From assembly GCF_039538765.1 (NCBI RefSeq), contig NZ_BAABCJ010000005.1, forward strand, positions 310,001 to 374,000: DNA of 64,000 nucleotides. Direction: 5' to 3'. Of this stretch, positions 1-9,011 are shown piece after piece. A program made the position numbers and the translations under genes. The DNA is from Zhihengliuella alba. Its GTDB lineage: Bacteria > Actinomycetota > Actinomycetes > Actinomycetales > Micrococcaceae. Each line of letters starts with the position of its first letter. Position 1 is the first letter of the stretch. The notes below the pieces were generated by a model. That model searched no databases, had not been told where the DNA came from, and was given only the letters and a program-made list of their open reading frames with translations.

Positions 1-495
1 CAGCTCCACCAGGTGGCGGTCGATCGCGTCGGTGCCGGAGACGCCGTCGTACCTCGGGATGAAGAGGCCCTTGACGATGTCCGTGTAGCGCTGGGTGCGC
101 ACCTCCGTCACGCCCGGCGTGGACCGCACCCGGTGGAGCGCCGCCGCCAGGGCCGCGTTGGAGTCGACCCGGATCTCCACCACGATGTCGTGCAGCCCGC
201 CGACACAGGAGACGAGGACCGCCTCCTCGATGCCGGCCAGCGCCCGGGCCACGGGCAGGGCGGCCCGGTCGATCGCCACCGACAGGTGCGCGATCACGGT
301 CTGGCCGACGAACGCCGGGTCGTAGGCCGCCACCACGCGGACCGTGCCGCTGCCGGTGAGCGCGTGCAGGCGCTCCGACACCACCGAGCGGGGCGCGCCG
401 AGGTCCGCGGCGAGGCGCTGGATGCTCGCTCGCCCGTCGCGCTGGAGCGCGCGCACCAGGCGTGCGTCGAGGGAGCCGTCACGGTCAGGAGACAC
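1..495 (-). CDS. Lrp/AsnC-family regulator, probably tandem-duplicated type (3' end outside window)
   Basis: Transcriptional regulator that presumably senses an amino acid or related metabolite. The visible 165 residues begin at a GTG (position 495), directly after an in-frame TGA, and contain a winged helix-turn-helix (LVRALQRDGRASIQRLAADL, about residues 9-28) followed by an AsnC effector-type domain. The last visible residues (TDAIDRHLVEL) look like the beginning of another Lrp helix-turn-helix. This suggests a double-length (about 300-330 aa) Lrp protein as found in many actinobacteria, with the remainder beyond position 1. It is divergent from the carrier gene at 707, and a dyad at 548-575 lies between the two. 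Inference: it controls the catabolic block 707-6827. The Lrp family call is firm; the duplication is inferred from eleven residues. Confidence 0.85.
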   Translation of the reverse strand, partial: MSPDRDGSLDARLVRALQRDGRASIQRLAADLGAPRSVVSERLHALTGSGTVRVVAAYDPAFVGQTVIAHLSVAIDRAALPVARALAGIEEAVLVSCVGGLHDIVVEIRVDSNAALAAALHRVRSTPGVTEVRTQRYTDIVKGLFIPRYDGVSGTDAIDRHLVEL

Positions 496-547
496 TCAGA
501 AACCCCGTTCTGTCGGTCGTGCGAGGCGGAAATGAAGTACAAGAGGG

Positions 548-575
548 ACAATGTACGTAGTTCTGCGTAGATTGT
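548..575. promoter_or_regulatory. Dyad, candidate Lrp operator
   Basis: Inverted repeat with 10-bp arms, ACAATGTACG (548-557) and CGTAGATTGT (566-575), one mismatch, 8-bp spacer. It lies in the 211-bp gap between the divergent Lrp-type gene (start 495) and the MHS carrier gene (start 707). AT-rich outer half-sites and the location suit an Lrp-family operator; binding is inferred. Confidence 0.5.
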
Positions 576-706
576 GTCGCACCGTGCGGCAGATCTGAAG
601 CCTGAAGCATGATCTGGCCATTGAAGTGCGTTGTGAGGACGGTCACGCGCTCCTATCGTGGGGGCACAGCCTCGAGGATCGGGGCGCTTCCCCTCAGGAG
701 AGTGCA

Positions 707-2065
707 ATGGATACGAGCCACACCAGCAAGCCCGGGTTCGACCACCGGCAGGCGCGGCGTGCCGGCACCGCCGCCTTCGTCGGCACGGCGATCGAGTGGT
801 ACGACTTCTACATCTACGCGACGGCGGCCGCCCTGGTGTTCGGGCCCGTCTTCTTCCCCGAGTCGGACCGGATGGTCGCCGTCGCAGCGGCCTTCGCGAC
901 CTACGCCGTCGGCTTCTTCGTCCGGCCGCTCGGCGCCATCATCTTCGGCCACATCGGCGACCGCTTCGGCCGCCGCCCGTCCCTCGTCATCACCCTGCTC
1001 GGCATGGGGCTGGCCACGGTCATGGTCGGCCTCCTGCCGACCTACGGCCAGGTGGGCGCCTGGGCGCCGGCCCTGCTGATCCTCCTGCGCGTGGTGCAGG
1101 GACTCGCCGTCGGCGGTGAGTGGGGAGGCGCCGTCCTCATGGCGGTCGAGCACGCACCGGAGAAGCACAAGACGTTCTACGGCGGCTTCCCGCAGCTGGG
1201 CAACTCCGCCGGCGCGCTGGCCGCGACGGGCATCTTCTCCCTGCTCTCCACCATGGGCGACACCTTCCTGGTGGACGGCGGGTGGAGGATCCCGTTCCTG
1301 CTCTCGCTGCCCCTGGTGGGCCTGGGCTTCTGGGTGCGCTTCCGGCTGGAGGAGTCCCCGGTCTTCGACCAGTTCCGCGACGAGCAGCCGACCCAGCTGC
1401 CCCTGACCTACGCGGTACGGACCAACTGGCTCCCGATGCTGCTGGGCATCGGCATGGCCGGCGTCTCCACAGGCGGCTACTACATCGTCACCTCCTTCGC
1501 CACGGCCTACGGGACCGAGCCGGAGATCGGCCTCAGCGAGACCCTCATCCTCAACGCCCTCTCGGCGGCCGCCTTCGTCGAGTTCGTGACGACGCTGGGC
1601 ATCGCCTGGCTCGGCGACCGGTACGGCCGCAAGAAGGTGGTCATGGTCGGCGTCCTGGGCTCCGGCGTCCTGGTGGTGCCGCAGTTCCTCACGCTGGACG
1701 GAGGATCCGTCTGGGCCATCTTCGCCGCGTTCATCGGCATGCGGCTCGTCATGACGGCCACCTACGCCCCCGTGGCGACCGTGATGGCGCAGATGTTCCG
1801 CCCGCAGGCCCGGTACACCAGCATGTCGCTCTCCAACGGCATCGCCGCCGCGATCTGGGGCGGGCTCGGCCCGGTCACGGCGACCTGGCTGTACGTGCAG
1901 ACCGGGACCATCTGGTCCGTGATCGTGCTCTTCCTGGCCATGGTGGCGGTCTCCGCCGTCAGTCTCCACTTCGCCCCGCAGTACATCGACCCGGTGACGG
2001 ACACGTCCGCGGACGGCGCGGACCCCGCCCCGTCCGTCGACGCCCGCGCCGATTCCATCCGCTGA
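707..2065 (+). CDS. MFS transporter, metabolite:H+ symporter (MHS) family
   Basis: Proton-coupled uptake carrier of the inner membrane, 452 aa, about 12 membrane segments. The N-terminal signature GTAIEWYDFYIY (residues 26-37) and the loop motifs GDRFGRRPSL (about residue 84) and GDRYGRKK (about residue 303) are typical of the MHS branch (ProP, ShiA, KgtP relatives), which carries small carboxylates, betaines and aromatic acids. The ATG at 707 is chosen over an earlier in-frame start at 626 because AGGAG lies at 696-700 and the family signature starts soon after. It is 24 bp upstream of the amidohydrolase gene, so it is the likely uptake component for that operon. The substrate cannot be read from sequence. 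Confidence 0.85.
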   Translation: MDTSHTSKPGFDHRQARRAGTAAFVGTAIEWYDFYIYATAAALVFGPVFFPESDRMVAVAAAFATYAVGFFVRPLGAIIFGHIGDRFGRRPSLVITLLGMGLATVMVGLLPTYGQVGAWAPALLILLRVVQGLAVGGEWGGAVLMAVEHAPEKHKTFYGGFPQLGNSAGALAATGIFSLLSTMGDTFLVDGGWRIPFLLSLPLVGLGFWVRFRLEESPVFDQFRDEQPTQLPLTYAVRTNWLPMLLGIGMAGVSTGGYYIVTSFATAYGTEPEIGLSETLILNALSAAAFVEFVTTLGIAWLGDRYGRKKVVMVGVLGSGVLVVPQFLTLDGGSVWAIFAAFIGMRLVMTATYAPVATVMAQMFRPQARYTSMSLSNGIAAAIWGGLGPVTATWLYVQTGTIWSVIVLFLAMVAVSAVSLHFAPQYIDPVTDTSADGADPAPSVDARADSIR

Positions 2066-2089
2066 TCCCAGAAGCCCTCGGAGGACGTC

Positions 2090-3802
2090 TTGAGAAAGCT
2101 CCGCACATTCGAAGCGATGCCAGTGGACTATGTGCCGCAGCTCGTGCACGCGGCCACGATCCGCACCCTGGACCCCGGGGCCCCGGTGGCCGGCGCCATG
2201 CTCCTCCACGCCGGCCGCATCCTGGCCGTCGGGACCGCGGCGGACTGCCTGCTGGCCGCAGCGGAGCTAGGGCTCCCGGCTCCGGCGGAGCAGGACCTGG
2301 GCGACGCCGTGGTGGTCCCGGGCTTCATCGACGCCCACGCCCACCCCCTCATGTACGGCCAGCTGAAGACCTGGGTGGACTGCGGACCGGACCGGGCGTC
2401 GTCGATCCCCGAGATCGTCGACCTGCTGCGCCAGCGCGCGGCCGAGACCCCCAATGGGCTCCCGGTGCGCGGCTACGGCTACGAGCATGTGAACCTCGCC
2501 GAGGGGCGCCATCCCACCCGGCACGAGCTGGACCGAGTGGCGACGGACCGCGAGGTCTACCTGATGAACGCGTCGGGGCACGGCGGCGTGGTGAACAGCT
2601 ACACGTTCGAGCTGCACGGGATCACCGACGAGACCCCCAATCCGGCCGGCGGCGAGTACTTCCGCGACGCCGACGGGCAGCTGACCGGCGAGCTCTCCGA
2701 CGCCGCCTGCAACATCCTCACCGGGGTCGAGGGCGTCAAGGTGGGCCACCACGGGCCCAACTTCCATCTGGCCGACGCGCCGGACGAGCACCTGCGGCAG
2801 CTGCGGATCGCCCAGGAGTCGTTCCTCGCCGGCGGCGTGACCACGCTCGGCGACTGCCAGGTCTCCCGCCGCGAGTTCGACATGTACCTGCGCCTGGCGG
2901 AGGAGAACCAGCTCAAGGTCCGCGTGAACATGTACCTGCTGTCTCACCTGCTGGACGAGGCCGCGGAGATGGGCCTGCACGGCCAGTTCGGCAACGCCTT
3001 CCTGAGCTTCGCGGGCTTCAAGTTCTACGCGGACGGCACGCTGGGCGGGTGGACCGCCTACTTCCCCGACGGGTACGTCGGGGACCCCTGCCGCACCGGT
3101 CAGCTCTACCACGACCCGGCGGACTACGCAGACCTCATCTCCCGGGCCCACGGGCTGGGGCTGCAGACCGCCACCCACGCCCAGTCGCCCACGGCCCTCG
3201 ACATGGTGATCGGGGCGATCGAGCGAGCGCAGGCCGAACGGCCCGACGCCGACGCGCGGCACCGGATCGAGCACTGCGGCCTGCCCACCCCGCAGCAGAT
3301 CAGGCGCATGGCCGAGGCCGGCATCTACCCGGTCAACCAGCCGCAGCACTACTACAACTGGGGCGAGGGCGTGCAGGAGGCCGTCGGCACCCCCGGTGAG
3401 CGCTTCAACCCCCTGGGCGAGTTCGTCGAGGCCGGTGTGCCCGTCACCATCAGCTCCGACGCGCCCGTGGCGGAGCCCCTGCCGCTCGAGGCCATCCAGG
3501 CGGCCGTGACCCGCGTGACCCGCAACGGGCACCGGCTCGGCCCCGACGGCCTGCGCATCACCGCCGCGCAGGCGCTCGCCGCCCACACCATCAACGCCGC
3601 GCGCGCCCTCGGCCGCGAGGACGACCTGGGTTCCCTCACGCGCGGCAAGCGCGCCGACTTCACCGTGCTCTCGGCCGACCCGCTGGAGGTGGAGCCGGAC
3701 CGCATCGCCGAGATCAGCGTCCGGGAGACGTGGGTGGACGGCGTCCGCCGCTTCACCGCCGACCGCACCACCACCACCGCCAAGGAGGCACAGCATGTCT
3801 GA
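2090..3802 (+). CDS. Amidohydrolase, YtcJ-like (amidohydrolase 3 family)
   Basis: Metal-dependent hydrolase, 570 aa, of the YtcJ/amidohydrolase-3 type, which cleaves amide or formamide bonds in mostly unknown substrates. Visible elements are the HxH metal-binding motif in GFIDAHAHPL (about residues 77-86), a conserved RIEHCGL stretch, and the C-terminal SSDAPVAEPLPLEAIQAAVTR segment with the conserved Asp. The start is TTG at 2090, preceded by GGAGG at 2080-2084. An ATG at 2117 is the alternative and would remove nine residues. The gene overlaps the next one by 8 bp, so the two are translationally coupled. Inference: it frees an amino acid or amine from an N-acylated or amide substrate brought in by the upstream carrier. 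Confidence 0.82.
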   Translation: MRKLRTFEAMPVDYVPQLVHAATIRTLDPGAPVAGAMLLHAGRILAVGTAADCLLAAAELGLPAPAEQDLGDAVVVPGFIDAHAHPLMYGQLKTWVDCGPDRASSIPEIVDLLRQRAAETPNGLPVRGYGYEHVNLAEGRHPTRHELDRVATDREVYLMNASGHGGVVNSYTFELHGITDETPNPAGGEYFRDADGQLTGELSDAACNILTGVEGVKVGHHGPNFHLADAPDEHLRQLRIAQESFLAGGVTTLGDCQVSRREFDMYLRLAEENQLKVRVNMYLLSHLLDEAAEMGLHGQFGNAFLSFAGFKFYADGTLGGWTAYFPDGYVGDPCRTGQLYHDPADYADLISRAHGLGLQTATHAQSPTALDMVIGAIERAQAERPDADARHRIEHCGLPTPQQIRRMAEAGIYPVNQPQHYYNWGEGVQEAVGTPGERFNPLGEFVEAGVPVTISSDAPVAEPLPLEAIQAAVTRVTRNGHRLGPDGLRITAAQALAAHTINAARALGREDDLGSLTRGKRADFTVLSADPLEVEPDRIAEISVRETWVDGVRRFTADRTTTTAKEAQHV

Positions 3803-5444
3803 GCAGGAGACCGGGACCGCCGGAGTGATCGAGCTGCCCGCCGGCGTGGTCCGCGAGAACGTGGGGCTCGACGTGCTGACCCTGCTGGCCGCGTACGGGG
3901 TGGACACCGTCTTCGGCATCCCGGGCACCCACAACCTCGAGTTCTACCGCCACCTGGAGCCCCTGGGCATCCGGGCGGTGACCGCCCGGCACGAGCAGGG
4001 AGCCGGCTACGCGGCCGACGGGTGGGCGCAGCAGACCGGTCTTCCCGGCGTGGTGATCACCACGAGCGGTCCCGGGCTCCTCAACGCGCTCTCCGCCGCC
4101 GGGACGGCGTACTGCGAGTCCCGGCCGCTGCTCATCCTGTCCCCGGGCGTGCCCCAGGGCGAGGAGTTCGCCGACCGCGGCTCCCTCCACGAGACGAAGG
4201 ACGCGACCGGGGCCGTGGGCGCGATCGTCGAGTGGTCGCGCCGCGTGGGCTCCGGGGCGGAGGCCGTCCAGGCCGTCCACGACGCCTTCGAGCTGTTCCG
4301 GTACGGCCGGCCCCGCCCCGTCCACGTCGAGATCCCGCTGAACATCCTCGAGGGACCCTCCGACGCCCGGCCGGCGGAGCTCCGGGCCCGCCCCCGCCGC
4401 GAGCCGCAGAGCGCCCCCGACGGTGCGGTGGACGACGCCGTCGCAGCCCTGCGCGCCGCCCGCCATCCTGCGATCCTGGCCGGCGGCGGATCGCTCGCCG
4501 CCGGCGACGACATGCTCCGGCTCGCCGAGGCCCTTCAGGCGCCCGTGGTGACGACCCTCAACGGCAAGGCGGCGATCCCCGAGTCCCATCCGCTGTCCCT
4601 CGGCTCGGACATCCGGCTGGAACCGGCACAGCACCTGCTCGAGCAGGCCGACGCCCTGCTGATCCTGGGCTCCAAGGTCGGCGAGGCCGAGCTGTGGTTC
4701 CGTGCCCTGGAACCGCAGGGGACGGTCATCCGCGCGGACCTCCTCGCCTCGCAGCTGGACAAGAACGTCCGCTGCGACATCGGGCTGATCGGCGACAGCG
4801 CCGCCGTCGTGCCCCAGCTCCTGAGCGGTCTGGCGGGCCACACGCCCGGCCGGGCGCCGGACCTCGCGGGGCTCCGCGCCCAGCTGCGCGAGGAGGCCCG
4901 GGCGCTCTCGCCGCAGTTCGCCGCCCTCGCGGAGGAGGTGGCCCGTGCGGTGCCGCCGGAGACCATCATCGGCGGCGACTCCTCGCAGGCGACCTATCTG
5001 GGCACGGCCAGCTTCGTGCCCCAGGACCGGCCGCACTCGCTGCTCTACACGCCCGCCTACGCGACGCTGGGCTACGGCCTGCCGGCCTCGATCGGGGCAC
5101 GGATCGCGGCGCCGGACCGTCCGGTGGTGTGCGTGGTAGGCGACGGGGCGCTGATGTTCGCCGTCCAGGAACTCGCCACGGCCGTCGAGCAGGGCCTCGA
5201 CCTGGTGGTGGTCTGCGCCGAGAACGGCGGCTACGCGGAGATCCAGCAGAACGAGGCGGACCGGGGCATCCCGCCCGTCGGCGTCGAGCTGGTCCAGCCC
5301 GACTGGGCGGCGCTGGCGATCGCCTTCGGCGGGCACGGCACTCGGATCTCCGCCGCGGACGAGCTCGCACCGGCGATCCGCGAGGCATTGCGCGCGGGCG
5401 GGGTACGGCTCATCCACGTCCCGGTGGAGCTCTTCGCCGGGTAG
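3795..5444 (+). CDS. Thiamine-diphosphate-dependent 2-oxoacid decarboxylase (acetolactate synthase/AruI-like)
   Basis: TPP enzyme of 549 aa with the full three-domain layout. The N-terminal PYR domain has GIPGTHN (about residue 41) and the activating glutamate in RHEQGAGYAADG (about 63). A middle domain follows, then a C-terminal PP domain with the GDG...N cofactor motif (about 448-480). The RHEQGAGYAADG pattern and size fit the branch annotated as 5-guanidino-2-oxopentanoate decarboxylase or benzoylformate-decarboxylase-like rather than anabolic acetolactate synthase. No regulatory subunit follows. It overlaps the amidohydrolase by 8 bp, and an aminotransferase gene follows at 5631, which could supply the 2-oxoacid. 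A clear paralogue lies at 52375. The exact substrate is unresolved. Confidence 0.8.
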   Translation: MSEQETGTAGVIELPAGVVRENVGLDVLTLLAAYGVDTVFGIPGTHNLEFYRHLEPLGIRAVTARHEQGAGYAADGWAQQTGLPGVVITTSGPGLLNALSAAGTAYCESRPLLILSPGVPQGEEFADRGSLHETKDATGAVGAIVEWSRRVGSGAEAVQAVHDAFELFRYGRPRPVHVEIPLNILEGPSDARPAELRARPRREPQSAPDGAVDDAVAALRAARHPAILAGGGSLAAGDDMLRLAEALQAPVVTTLNGKAAIPESHPLSLGSDIRLEPAQHLLEQADALLILGSKVGEAELWFRALEPQGTVIRADLLASQLDKNVRCDIGLIGDSAAVVPQLLSGLAGHTPGRAPDLAGLRAQLREEARALSPQFAALAEEVARAVPPETIIGGDSSQATYLGTASFVPQDRPHSLLYTPAYATLGYGLPASIGARIAAPDRPVVCVVGDGALMFAVQELATAVEQGLDLVVVCAENGGYAEIQQNEADRGIPPVGVELVQPDWAALAIAFGGHGTRISAADELAPAIREALRAGGVRLIHVPVELFAG

Positions 5445-5454
5445 GACGGCGGTG

Positions 5455-5480
5455 CGGCCGAGCCGGTCGCGGCTCGGCCG
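5455..5480 (+). terminator. Hairpin terminator after the TPP-decarboxylase operon
   Basis: Perfect 11-bp stem, CGGCCGAGCCG (5455-5465) and CGGCTCGGCCG (5470-5480), GTCG loop, starting 10 bp after the stop codon at 5444. No strong T tract follows, which is common for GC-rich actinobacterial terminators. Confidence 0.7.
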
Positions 5481-5630
5481 CGGGTCTGATTCTCGCGAGG
5501 CAGTCGGTGGGCCACCGTCGTCGACGCGGGTGCGTAGTCCCCCGCCGTCTCCCGGGTGTGAAATTCTGAGGTGAGAGCCGCGACGGCCCGTACCGCCGCC
5601 GCATCAGCACCAAGTCTCAGGAGTCACTCC

Positions 5631-6827
5631 ATGCCGCAGCCCGCGTCCAGTCGATCCCAGGTCCCCGGGTTCAAGGTCATGGAGGTCCTCCAGCGCGTCG
5701 CCGAGCTGCGGGAGGCCGGGCGGGACGTCATCTCGCTCTGCGCCGGCGAGCCCTCCGGCGGGGCCACGACGCCGGTGTCCCGCCGGGCCGCCGAGATTCA
5801 CGCGTCCGGCACCGCCCTGACCTACACGCCGGCGCTCGGCGTCGCCCAGCTGCGCAACGCCATCGCCGGCCACTATCGCCGCTGGTACGGCCTCGACGTC
5901 GAACCCCGCAACGTCGCCGTCACCACGGGCTCCTCCGGGGCGTTCATGCTCCTCTTCCTCACCGCCTTCAACCCGGGCGACCGGGTGGCGCTCGCCAAGC
6001 CCGGCTACCCCGCCTACCGCAACATCCTGAAGGCGCTCGGGATCGAGGTCGTGGAGATCGCCTGCGGCCCCGCGACCCGCTACCAGCCCACCCCCGAACT
6101 GCTCGACGCCGCCGCCGAGGCGCACGGGCCGCTTGCCGGCGTGGTCCTCGCCTCGCCCGCCAACCCGACGGGAACCATGGTGGACCGGGCCGAGCTGACG
6201 GCCCTCGCCGACTGGTGCCGGATCAACGACGCACGCCTGGTCAGCGACGAGATCTACCACGGCATCACGTACCCGGAAGCCGGCGCCGCAGACCCGCGCG
6301 GGGTCTGCGCGTGGGAGCTGGACCGCGAGACGATCGTCATCTCGAGCTTCTCCAAGTACTGGGGCATGACCGGGTGGCGGCTCGGCTGGGCGCTGGTGCC
6401 GGACAGCCTGCTCGGCGCGGTCGACGCGCTCGCCGGGAACGTGGCCCTCTGCCCGCCGGCCCCCGCGCAGTTCGCCGCGGTGGAGGCCTTCAGCGAGGAG
6501 TCCTACCGCCAGGCGGACGGTTTCCTGGCCGAGTTCGCAGAGACGCGGGACGCGCTGCTGGCCGAGCTCCCGCGGCTCGAGTGGGGCGACGCGGCGCCGG
6601 CCGACGGCGCCTTCTACCTCTACGCGGAGCTGGGGGAGCAGCTCCGCGGCTTCGCGGACTCCGCCGAGTACTGCTCGGCGCTGCTGGAGGCGGAGGGCGT
6701 GGCCCTCACGCCGGGATCCGACTTCGACGACGGCGGCGGCCGGACCGCCGTGCGCCTCAGCTTCGCCGCCGGGCGCGACCAGGTGCTGGCCGCAGTGGAC
6801 CGGATCGTCCGCTTCCAGACGCAGTGA
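5631..6827 (+). CDS. Class I/II pyridoxal-phosphate aminotransferase
   Basis: Fold-type I aminotransferase, 398 aa, aspartate-aminotransferase-like subgroup. It shows the ASPANPTGT motif, the conserved SDEIYHG segment, and the PLP-binding lysine (about K241) in SFSKYWGMTGWRLGW. The ATG at 5631 has AGGAG at 5619-5623; an in-frame start at 5571 would add residues with no family match. It lies after the hairpin at 5455-5480, so it probably has its own promoter. The position suggests that it makes the 2-oxoacid decarboxylated by the TPP enzyme, but general aspartate or aromatic transamination is equally possible. Confidence 0.83.
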   Translation: MPQPASSRSQVPGFKVMEVLQRVAELREAGRDVISLCAGEPSGGATTPVSRRAAEIHASGTALTYTPALGVAQLRNAIAGHYRRWYGLDVEPRNVAVTTGSSGAFMLLFLTAFNPGDRVALAKPGYPAYRNILKALGIEVVEIACGPATRYQPTPELLDAAAEAHGPLAGVVLASPANPTGTMVDRAELTALADWCRINDARLVSDEIYHGITYPEAGAADPRGVCAWELDRETIVISSFSKYWGMTGWRLGWALVPDSLLGAVDALAGNVALCPPAPAQFAAVEAFSEESYRQADGFLAEFAETRDALLAELPRLEWGDAAPADGAFYLYAELGEQLRGFADSAEYCSALLEAEGVALTPGSDFDDGGGRTAVRLSFAAGRDQVLAAVDRIVRFQTQ

Positions 6828-6886
6828 CCTGCAGTGACCCGCGGACCGGCCTTGACATGGGGCAGGAGCCGGGGAGGATGAGGGGC

Positions 6887-7216
6887 ATGCGTATCTGGGC
6901 TGCCGTGATGGTCGTGGTGACTCCTGTGCTGATGTGGTCCCTCTCCACGCACCTGCACCCCCTGCTGCTCGGATCCCTCGGGGTTCTGATCCTGACCCTC
7001 GCGGTGCTCGCCTGGTGTGCGGAGTCTAACCGGCAGCACCTCATCCGGCGGGTGGCCGCCGTCGTCGCCATCGTCTCGATGGCGGTGGGGATCGCAGGCC
7101 TCGCCACGGGCCACGAGGGGCGCTACCTGACGTCCTTCCTCCTGCTGGCGGTGGGCGCAGCCACCTTCTCCCGGAAGGAACCGACCGGAGAGCCGCGGGA
7201 AGTTCCGGTCGATTGA
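6887..7216 (+). CDS. Small integral membrane protein, unknown function
   Basis: 109-aa protein with three to four hydrophobic segments (about residues 3-22, 27-44, 58-76 and a weaker one at 84-98) and a short polar C-terminus. GGGGAGG at 6871-6877 is 9 nt before the ATG at 6887; in-frame ATGs at 6857 and 6878 are less well placed. No family is recognised. It lies close after the aminotransferase and ends near the acetyltransferase gene. Confidence 0.6.
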   Translation: MRIWAAVMVVVTPVLMWSLSTHLHPLLLGSLGVLILTLAVLAWCAESNRQHLIRRVAAVVAIVSMAVGIAGLATGHEGRYLTSFLLLAVGAATFSRKEPTGEPREVPVD

Positions 7217-7269
7217 TCGCTCCCAAGGCCGACGTGCGCCGGGCCGGCGGCGGGCAGCCGCCGCACGCG

Positions 7270-7782
7270 ATGATCCGGTCGGCCAGAACCGATGATCTCC
7301 CACGGCTCCAGACGATCGAGCTGGCCGCAGGGGAGGGCTTCAGGGATCTCGGCATGGACGCGATCGCCGACGACGCCCCACCGTCGCTCGAGGATCTGGC
7401 GGGCTACCAGAGCGACGGACGGGTCTGGGTGGCGGCTGATGCGAGCGGGCTCCCGATCGGCTACCTGCTGATCGAGGTCCTGGGGTCCGACGCCCACATC
7501 GAGCAGGTCTCGGTGCATCCGGCGCACGCCCGGCAGGGGATCGGTCGCCGACTGATCGAGCACGCGGCGGCCTGGGCCGGCTCCCGGGGCTTCGAAGCGC
7601 TCACGCTCACCACGTTCGAGCACGTCCCGTGGAACGCCCCGTACTACAGACGGCTCGGCTTCCGACCCGTGCCCGAGACCGAGTGGACCGAGGAGCTCCG
7701 CCTCCTCGTCGCCGGCGAGCGCGAGCACGGGCTCGACGCCTGGCCCCGCGTCGCCATGCGGCGCCTGCTGTCCACGACCTAG
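7270..7782 (+). CDS. GNAT-family N-acetyltransferase
   Basis: 170-aa GNAT acyltransferase. The acetyl-CoA binding signature is seen in VSVHPAHARQGIGRRLIEHA (about residues 77-96), followed by the typical PYYRRLGF motif near the C-terminus. Start ATG 7270 gives MIRSARTDDL, a standard GNAT beginning. A TTG at 7213 would overlap the upstream gene by 4 nt (TTGA) and add 19 residues, so it cannot be excluded. The acceptor substrate is unknown. Confidence 0.8.
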   Translation: MIRSARTDDLPRLQTIELAAGEGFRDLGMDAIADDAPPSLEDLAGYQSDGRVWVAADASGLPIGYLLIEVLGSDAHIEQVSVHPAHARQGIGRRLIEHAAAWAGSRGFEALTLTTFEHVPWNAPYYRRLGFRPVPETEWTEELRLLVAGEREHGLDAWPRVAMRRLLSTT

Positions 7783-7885
7783 GAAGCTGGCTGGTCCGGC
7801 CGCACCCGCGCGCGGGACGTATCCTCGATGAGGCGCGCGGCGCCGTCGTACTGATTGAACTCTTCACCCCCGCAGGAGCGCACCC

Positions 7886-8413
7886 ATGACCGAGCCCGGA
7901 ACCCCGAGCGAGTCCGCCGTGGACGACTCGAACGGCCGCTACGCAGCCCGGGTGCTGGCGCTGTTCGCCGGCGGGGCCCTGCTGACCTGGGCGCTGCTCG
8001 CGATGATGTGGTCCGGCACCGTGAGACTGCCGATCTCCGGCACGGTCGCGCAGCTCGCGGTGAATCTGCTGGTCGCCGCCGCGGTGTTCCTCACCGTCAA
8101 GTCGCGCCGGGACCTCGCCGGGGTCGCCGTTCTGCAATTGATCATCGCGTTCGTGATCTCGCTCGTGGAGATCAATGTGGGCAGCGTCTTCACCTGGTAT
8201 CTCGGGGCCGGTCTGATGGTCTGGGCCCTGAAATTGCGCGACGTGCTGGTCGCCGTGACGGCGGCTGCGGCGTTCACGGCGGTCGGGTTCGTCTACGCCT
8301 TCCCGACGCTCTTCGGCTTGATGCCGACGGTGGCTCTGGTGGCGGCACTCGTGATCACTGCGACGGCGGTGGGCCGCTGGTTGCTGGCGCGCCGCACGGC
8401 TCGGCTCGGCTGA
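7886..8413 (+). CDS. Integral membrane protein, unknown function
   Basis: 175-aa protein with a hydrophilic N-terminus of about 18 residues, then about five hydrophobic segments (about residues 20-42, 52-70, 76-92, 98-112 and 118-165). CAGGAG precedes the ATG by about 8 nt. No domain family is recognised. A hairpin follows at 8410-8433, so it may be a single-gene transcript. Confidence 0.65.
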   Translation: MTEPGTPSESAVDDSNGRYAARVLALFAGGALLTWALLAMMWSGTVRLPISGTVAQLAVNLLVAAAVFLTVKSRRDLAGVAVLQLIIAFVISLVEINVGSVFTWYLGAGLMVWALKLRDVLVAVTAAAAFTAVGFVYAFPTLFGLMPTVALVAALVITATAVGRWLLARRTARLG

Positions 8414-8433
8414 GGGGCCGAGGGCCGAGGGTC
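8410..8433 (+). terminator. Candidate terminator hairpin
   Basis: GGGCCGA (8410-8416) pairs with TCGGCCC (8427-8433), 7-bp stem and 10-nt loop, starting within the stop codon region of the membrane protein gene that ends at 8413. No T tract is seen. Confidence 0.45.
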
Positions 8434-8513
8434 GGCCCGGAGGCGCAGTCGGAGCTGATACCAAGGATGGGTAGGAGAGGCCTGTCATCCGCGGGCTCGA
8501 GGAGGCGATTTGA

Positions 8514-9011
8514 GTGGAGAACGAGAGCTTCGTAACCAACAGCGAGTTATGGCGCCGGGCTCAGGCCGAGCCGGAACCGGACTGGCGGGACCTCTACGGG
8601 CATGTGGGTCTGCGGGGAACCGCAGCCGATACCGCGGCGGAGTGTGCTCGCCTCCACAAGGCCGGGGAGCCCCTCGCTGAACTCTGGCGGTTCGGCGTCC
8701 TGCAGGCGCTGGACTCGTACCTGTCGGCGAGGCGAAGAGGCGGGCCCGTTCTGGCTCGGGGCGTTTTCGCGCAGGAGCCACCGGCCACGGGTGCCGCGGA
8801 AATCGACGCGGCCTACGCCGCTCTGGCTGAGCACCTGGCCGAACAGGATGGATGGGAACCCGCCACGTGGGTCAACGATCCACGACGGCGCGTCGAGCAC
8901 TGGTACGCCAATACGCCCGTGATCTTCCGCGCCCAGGCGGATGAGCAGAGCCCGAAAGCCTTCCGAACCCGCGGCATCTTCATTACGCCAGAGGCACTCT
9001 GGCGAGCATGA
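8514..9011 (+). CDS. Hypothetical protein with W-x-F/Y...A-F-R-x-R-G-I-F C-terminus
   Basis: 165-aa soluble protein starting at GTG 8514 with an excellent ribosome site (GAGGAGG at 8499-8505). It is Ala/Glu-rich and helical in the first 110 residues. The C-terminal part (WVNDPRRRVEHWY, later SPKAFRTRGIFI) resembles, from memory, a widespread actinobacterial hypothetical family often found beside HTH or nucleotidyltransferase-type partners. This recollection is weak and no function is assigned. A 34-codon ORF (9008-9112) overlaps its stop as ATGA. Confidence 0.6.
   Translation: MENESFVTNSELWRRAQAEPEPDWRDLYGHVGLRGTAADTAAECARLHKAGEPLAELWRFGVLQALDSYLSARRRGGPVLARGVFAQEPPATGAAEIDAAYAALAEHLAEQDGWEPATWVNDPRRRVEHWYANTPVIFRAQADEQSPKAFRTRGIFITPEALWRA

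Noticed and set aside
13..570. Plus-strand open frame over the Lrp gene
   Set aside because: It is antisense to a regulator with clear helix-turn-helix and effector domains and has no ribosome site or family match.
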